Assembly (NCBI GenBank): GCA_947385505.1
Contig: CANDLP010000200.1
Span: 1 to 5,200, forward strand
Origin: an uncultured Clostridia bacterium
GTDB taxonomy: Bacteria; Bacillota; Clostridia; Oscillospirales; Ruminococcaceae
DNA length: 5,200 bases
Direction: 5' to 3'
Positions 3,406 to 5,200 of this stretch are shown here, one piece after another. The notes under the pieces are model-generated. The model was not told where the DNA came from, ran no database searches, and worked only from the letters and a program-made list of their open reading frames with translations. The translations under genes were made by a program, and so were the position numbers. Position 1 is the stretch's first letter. Each line of letters starts with the position of its first letter.

Positions 3406-5200
3406 ATGAATTTTAAATGTCTTGAAAAAATAAAATATGGTAAATATATTATTGTATCAGTAATAATATCAATATTGATATGTATTTTCGGCTTGTCGAA
3501 AAGTACAAATTATATTTATACCGAACGAGCCGAAGGGGACTATACTTTTTCGTTTAATAACAGTCAAGTTGTAACTCAGGAATTATTTTTGAATAATGCG
3601 AGAAAGATTGAGATAAGTGCGCTTGCGTTTTACGATAACATCGATAATGACGTAGGTGTGGAATATTCTTTGAAGATGGGTGACAAAATCAAAGAAGGTT
3701 TTATTTCTCTTAACAAACTTACAAATAGTGAGTGGGATATATTTATAATCCACACGGGAAATATGTTTTATTCGGGAGATGCAGTCATTACGTTAAAATC
3801 CGTAAATATGGACGATGACACCTATTTAAAGCTTCTTGTGGGAACGAGCGAATCAAATGATCCGCAATACTCTCTTTTAAGGGACGGAGACATAATTGAA
3901 AACGGACAATTAGTATACAAATACTATTCATACAGTGGAATGAATTTATCTTTGCTTATAACATTTCTTTGTACATTTGTTTTGTCAATTCTATTTTGTA
4001 TATGTATAGTAAATCCTAAAATAGGTATATCTCAGTATCCGGCAGTTTATGCTTCTGTTATACTGTTTATGGCTGTGCTTATATATAATTACAGTTCTTT
4101 AACAAATATAAATATGCACGTAAGTGCTCAATATTTTTTTAGTTACCAAAATCTTGGCTTTGTGCGCAGAAGCCTTTTAGGCACACTTATCGAACTGCTC
4201 GGCGTACATTTAAATATAGAACGATATATTTCATGGGGTATTTTTGTTAATGCGCTGTTAATGATAATGGGGCTGTGTTTTGTGTACTGTAAAAAGAATT
4301 CCGAGGTTAGGAGCAAATTGGAGAAAGGATATTTCCTTTTTATTTGTACACCTTTTGCTTTTTCATCGCTTTTTGGTTTCCATTTTTTTGCTCGGTTGGA
4401 TCAGCTTTTAATGTTAGCATTTATTATTTCATGCATTCTCATAATAAACGAAAAAGGCTATATTGCAATCCCAATTATAAGCGTATTAGCAATACTGATA
4501 CACGAAATGTATCTTACAATGCTTTTTCCGTTTTTATTTGCACTTATGCTTATAAAATGGTATGTAAAGCGAACAAAAAAGAATATGGGGTTCCTTGTTT
4601 TAAATTCTGTAATATCGGTTGCGCTTTTTATTCTTGTAAGTTTTGTTTTAAGGCCTGCAAAAACTTTTGAAGATGCTTTTGCATATACATTAAAAAATTC
4701 AGAACATATTTTAAGTAATTATGATTTCCCGATGAAAGTAGATTTCTTTTCGTCACCTGCTTATGGTATTCAAGATAGCTGGAATGTAATTAGCCGCGCT
4801 AATACAATTCCCTTGGCATCGCTATCGGTAATAATGCTTATTCCTTTAATAATTATGGCAATATTGTGGTTTAAAGAATATTTTGGAACACAAAAAGATA
4901 AATTGGGAAAAGTTGTTGTTTTTATATTACCTCTTACTTTATTCGGACTTATAATTTCTATGGCGACGATGTGTGATTGGGGAAGACTGTTCGTGATGTA
5001 CGGATACGGTGTGTTTTTTACGCTCGCATCATTGCTGAGTATTGATAGAAAAAATACCGTTTCATCAATTACATCGGTTATTGTGGCTGCAAAGTTAAAA
5101 TTTGGAGAAAGTATTTTTTTAATTTTAGAAATGTTTTATTTACTGTTAAGCATTTATGGGGGCGGCGCTTCATCAACCACACTTTTTCCGTATATGATTA
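3406..5200 (+). CDS. Large multi-pass membrane protein with N-terminal extracytoplasmic domain, putative surface-glycan enzyme (3' partial)
   Basis: The frame stays open for 598 complete codons to the window edge, and no stop is seen. A basic N-terminus precedes a membrane helix at about residues 14-30. A polar, beta-rich stretch (about 32-178) follows and should lie outside the membrane; its Thr-Gln-Glu-Leu opening and alternating strands resemble the beta-sandwich domains often fused to polysaccharide membrane enzymes in Firmicutes. From residue 179 on it is a bundle of hydrophobic helices. Notable conserved-looking sites are GFVRRSLLG at 251-259, ARLDQ around Asp332, IHEMY with His366-Glu367, and CDWGR at 523-527. 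Charged motifs at helix edges of this kind suggest an integral-membrane glycosyltransferase or polymerase rather than a transporter, but I cannot name the family. It starts 91 bases after the ATPase gene, probably in the same operon. An in-frame ATG at 3370 would add 12 residues. Confidence 0.82.
   Translation, partial: MNFKCLEKIKYGKYIIVSVIISILICIFGLSKSTNYIYTERAEGDYTFSFNNSQVVTQELFLNNARKIEISALAFYDNIDNDVGVEYSLKMGDKIKEGFISLNKLTNSEWDIFIIHTGNMFYSGDAVITLKSVNMDDDTYLKLLVGTSESNDPQYSLLRDGDIIENGQLVYKYYSYSGMNLSLLITFLCTFVLSILFCICIVNPKIGISQYPAVYASVILFMAVLIYNYSSLTNINMHVSAQYFFSYQNLGFVRRSLLGTLIELLGVHLNIERYISWGIFVNALLMIMGLCFVYCKKNSEVRSKLEKGYFLFICTPFAFSSLFGFHFFARLDQLLMLAFIISCILIINEKGYIAIPIISVLAILIHEMYLTMLFPFLFALMLIKWYVKRTKKNMGFLVLNSVISVALFILVSFVLRPAKTFEDAFAYTLKNSEHILSNYDFPMKVDFFSSPAYGIQDSWNVISRANTIPLASLSVIMLIPLIIMAILWFKEYFGTQKDKLGKVVVFILPLTLFGLIISMATMCDWGRLFVMYGYGVFFTLASLLSIDRKNTVSSITSVIVAAKLKFGESIFLILEMFYLLLSIYGGGASSTTLFPYMI

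Noticed and set aside
4344..4670. 108-codon + strand frame rich in Cys, Tyr and Phe
   Set aside because: It is an off-frame reading inside the large membrane protein gene, whose frame is open from 3406 to the edge.

Overview
The window is the left end of a low-GC, AT-rich assembly. It most likely comes from an uncultured or gut-type Clostridia (Oscillospiraceae/Ruminococcaceae-like Firmicute). The grounds are strong GGAGG-type ribosome binding sites, frequent ATA/AAA codons, short gene spacing, and intergenic hairpin chains of a style common in that group. The taxonomic call is inference from style, not from a marker gene. The first 50 bases are not biological. They match the Illumina TruSeq read-1 adapter, preceded by what looks like an 8-base i5 index, so the contig starts at the window start.

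All genes lie on the + strand and fit a cell-surface polysaccharide (capsule, wall glycan or O-antigen-like) locus. From left to right they are: the last 23 codons of an upstream gene (51-122); a 392-residue protein with a long N-terminal coiled coil and a C-terminal TylF/macrocin-type O-methyltransferase domain (125-1303); a gene-free stretch of about 480 bases; an ABC-2 polysaccharide/teichoic acid export permease of the Wzm/TagG type (1783-2550); its ATPase partner of the Wzt/TagH type (2562-3314); and a large multi-pass membrane protein with an N-terminal extracytoplasmic domain that runs off the right edge (3406 to beyond 5200).

The gene-free stretch (1304-1782) is the most structured part. 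It holds two separate repeat elements. The first (1319-1509) is a palindrome whose left arm has been split by a 131-base cassette of back-to-back hairpins, flanked by a CATTT duplication. Removing the cassette and one CATTT restores a perfect 22-bp stem. As it stands, the whole element can also fold into two tandem three-hairpin cloverleaves. The second (1603-1761) is a 159-base MITE-like element with near-perfect terminal inverted repeats and flanking TTA duplications. It ends 21 bases before the preferred permease start, so it lies where the permease leader or promoter would be.

A working model (inference): glycan made on the cytoplasmic side is modified by the coiled-coil methyltransferase and exported by the permease/ATPase pair. 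The large membrane protein then acts on, extends or transfers surface glycan. The coiled-coil plus methyltransferase arrangement next to an ABC exporter recalls WbdD-type chain terminators, although the domain families and their order differ. No tRNA, rRNA, CRISPR array, complete insertion sequence or convincing intrinsic terminator was seen.
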